Source: Paracidovorax cattleyae (GTDB lineage Bacteria; Pseudomonadota; Gammaproteobacteria; Burkholderiales; Burkholderiaceae_C). From it: a stretch of DNA of 64,000 nt. The translations under genes and the position numbers were made by a program. The stretch is taken from assembly GCF_900104515.1 (NCBI RefSeq), contig NZ_FNJL01000007.1, forward strand, positions 62,001 through 126,000, given 5' to 3'. Under the pieces are notes generated by a model. The model did not search any database and had not been told where the DNA came from. It worked only from the letters and a program-made list of their open reading frames with translations. Below, piece after piece: positions 61,061-64,000 of this stretch (positions are counted from its first letter, which is position 1; each line of letters begins with the position of its first letter).

Positions 61061-61077
61061 TTCCCAGAAACTGGGAA
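61061..61077. promoter_or_regulatory. Palindromic site upstream of the IclR gene
   Basis: TTCCCAGAAACTGGGAA: 7-bp arms with three central bases, between hutU and the iclR ATG (44 bases before it). IclR-family operators are often palindromes of similar size. It may serve autoregulation or operon control. Confidence 0.5.
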
Positions 61078-61164
61078 CGCACGTCCCTTTTTTACCCTTC
61101 CGGGGAGATTTCCGTCCGTATTCCATTTTTCCCGCCATCGCCCTCTTCTTTCCCCGCATCTTCC

Positions 61165-62898
<1,734 letters not shown>

Positions 62899-62934
62899 GG
62901 CATCGCTCCTTGGGCGTTCGTGTACGGACCGGGA

Positions 62935-64000
62935 TTACTGGAAGCTGGGCAGGCAGGCCGCGAGCGGCGCGGGCCAGGCCGATTCACTGGCCCAGCAGCG
63001 CATGGCCTCGATGTCGGGCGCGAGGTAGCGGTCCTGCTCCAGGAAGGCCACGCGCCCGCGGATGGCGGCGAACTGCGCCTCGATCAGCGGGGATGATTGC
63101 AGGCTGCGGTCGAACTCCATGCCCTGCGCGGCGGCCATGGCCTCGATGCCGACGATCACCGCCGTATTGCGCGCCATGTCCAGCAGCCGCCGCGCGGCGT
63201 AGGTGGCCATGGAGACGTGGTCCTCCTGGTTGGCCGAAGTGGGCAGGCTGGTCACGCTGCCGGGATGGGCCAGGCACTGGTTCTCGGCGGCCAGGGCCGC
63301 GGCCGTGACCTGGGCGATCATGAAGCCGGAGTTCACGCCGCTGTCCCGGATCAGGAAGGCCGGCAGGCCCGACAGGCCGGTGTCCAGCAGCAGCGCGAGG
63401 CGGCGCTCGGAGATGGCACCGATTTCCGACAGTGCCAGCGCGATGATGTCGGCCGCGAAGGCGACCGGCTCGGCGTGGAAGTTGCCGCCGGAGATCACCT
63501 CGCCCGTGTCCGTGAACACCAGCGGGTTGTCCGACGCCGCGTTGGCCTCGATGCGCAACACGCGGGCGGCATGCGTCAGGTTATCCAGGCAGGCGCCCAT
63601 GACCTGGGGCACGCAGCGGATGGAATACGGATCCTGCACACGGCCGCAATCCGGATGCGACGGATCGATGGCGCTGCCTTCCAGCAAAGCGCGCACGGCG
63701 GCGGCGACGGCGATCTGGCCGGCCTGGCCGCGCGCTTCGTGAATGCGCGCGTCGAACGGCTTGACGGAGCCCTTGATGGCCTCCAGCGTCAGGCAGCCCG
63801 ACACCAGTCCGGCGGCGAACACGCTCTCGGCCGCGAACAGACCCGCCAGCGCCAGCGCGGTGGACACCTGCGTGCCATTGAGCAGCGCCAGCCCCTCTTT
63901 CGGGCCCAGCACGAAAGGCTCGAGCCCGATCGCGGCCATGGCCTCGCGGCCGGAGACGACCTGGCCGTCCACCCTGGCAGCGCCCTCCCCGATCAGCACG
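62935..64000 (-). CDS. hutH: Histidine ammonia-lyase (N-terminal part outside the window)
   Basis: The last 355 residues of a HutH of about 510. [84 protein letters not shown] and [12 protein letters not shown] are all present. The Ala-Ser-Gly that forms the MIO cofactor lies just beyond the right edge. It deaminates histidine to urocanate, the first hut step. As the first gene in the leftward order, its start and the operon promoter are also beyond the edge. Confidence 0.96.
   Translation of the reverse strand, partial: VLIGEGAARVDGQVVSGREAMAAIGLEPFVLGPKEGLALLNGTQVSTALALAGLFAAESVFAAGLVSGCLTLEAIKGSVKPFDARIHEARGQAGQIAVAAAVRALLEGSAIDPSHPDCGRVQDPYSIRCVPQVMGACLDNLTHAARVLRIEANAASDNPLVFTDTGEVISGGNFHAEPVAFAADIIALALSEIGAISERRLALLLDTGLSGLPAFLIRDSGVNSGFMIAQVTAAALAAENQCLAHPGSVTSLPTSANQEDHVSMATYAARRLLDMARNTAVIVGIEAMAAAQGMEFDRSLQSSPLIEAQFAAIRGRVAFLEQDRYLAPDIEAMRCWASESAWPAPLAACLPSFQ

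Overview
The window is high-GC, gene-dense chromosomal DNA from a betaproteobacterium. The thrS-infC-rpmI-rplT-pheS-pheT-ihfA-merR-tRNA-Pro order, a polar hut cluster with HutF/HutG, Liv-type transport and the protein similarities fit Burkholderiales, family Comamonadaceae. Two plant-inducible-promoter (PIP) boxes in front of effector-like genes and a Tat-exported family 5 glycoside hydrolase make a plant-pathogenic Acidovorax (avenae/citrulli type) the best guess. This is inferred from gene content only. No integrase, transposase, CRISPR array or complete mobile element was seen.

Layout. 1-5.7 kb: partial membrane protein, ArsB-like permease, ABC exporter, sugar O-acetyltransferase, a candidate type III effector behind a PIP box, and a small DUF3309 protein. 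5.7-15.4 kb: the translation cluster read leftward (thrS to ihfA, a MerR regulator and tRNA-Pro(GGG)), preceded by aceA. thrS has what looks like a complete threonine attenuator (leader peptide plus alternative hairpins), and aceA has two matching palindromic operators. 15.5-21.2 kb: small metabolic genes, two DMT exporters around an Lrp-type regulator, a SWIB protein, an iron-type binding protein and an acyl-CoA-type SDR. 21.3-31.9 kb: a long leftward fatty-acid degradation block (FadB-like, thiolase, two hotdog thioesterases, large acyl-CoA dehydrogenase, SDRs, reductase, GNAT, GST).

32-35 kb is the accessory part: the GH5 enzyme, an eroded EAL-domain remnant, a PIP box with a second effector-like gene, and 400 bp of odd non-coding DNA. 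35-42 kb: livFGMHK with an acyl-CoA ligase. 42-47.4 kb: selO-msrB-yciB-bolA-parvulin, all rightward, then a membrane acyltransferase and a GDSL hydrolase. 47.6-52.9 kb: tRNA-Pro(UGG), an infA paralogue, phosphatidylserine decarboxylase, and an unusual lipoprotein joining a PAP2 phosphatase to an autotransporter-type repeat. 52.9-64 kb: one leftward histidine-utilisation cluster (hutH, hutU, IclR regulator, polar amino-acid ABC transporter, phytanoyl-CoA dioxygenase-like protein, hutD, hutI, hutF, hutG); hutH runs off the right edge.

The strongest unusual signals are the two PIP-box/effector units, the threonine attenuator of thrS, the paired aceA operators, and the EAL-pseudogene junction beside the second effector.
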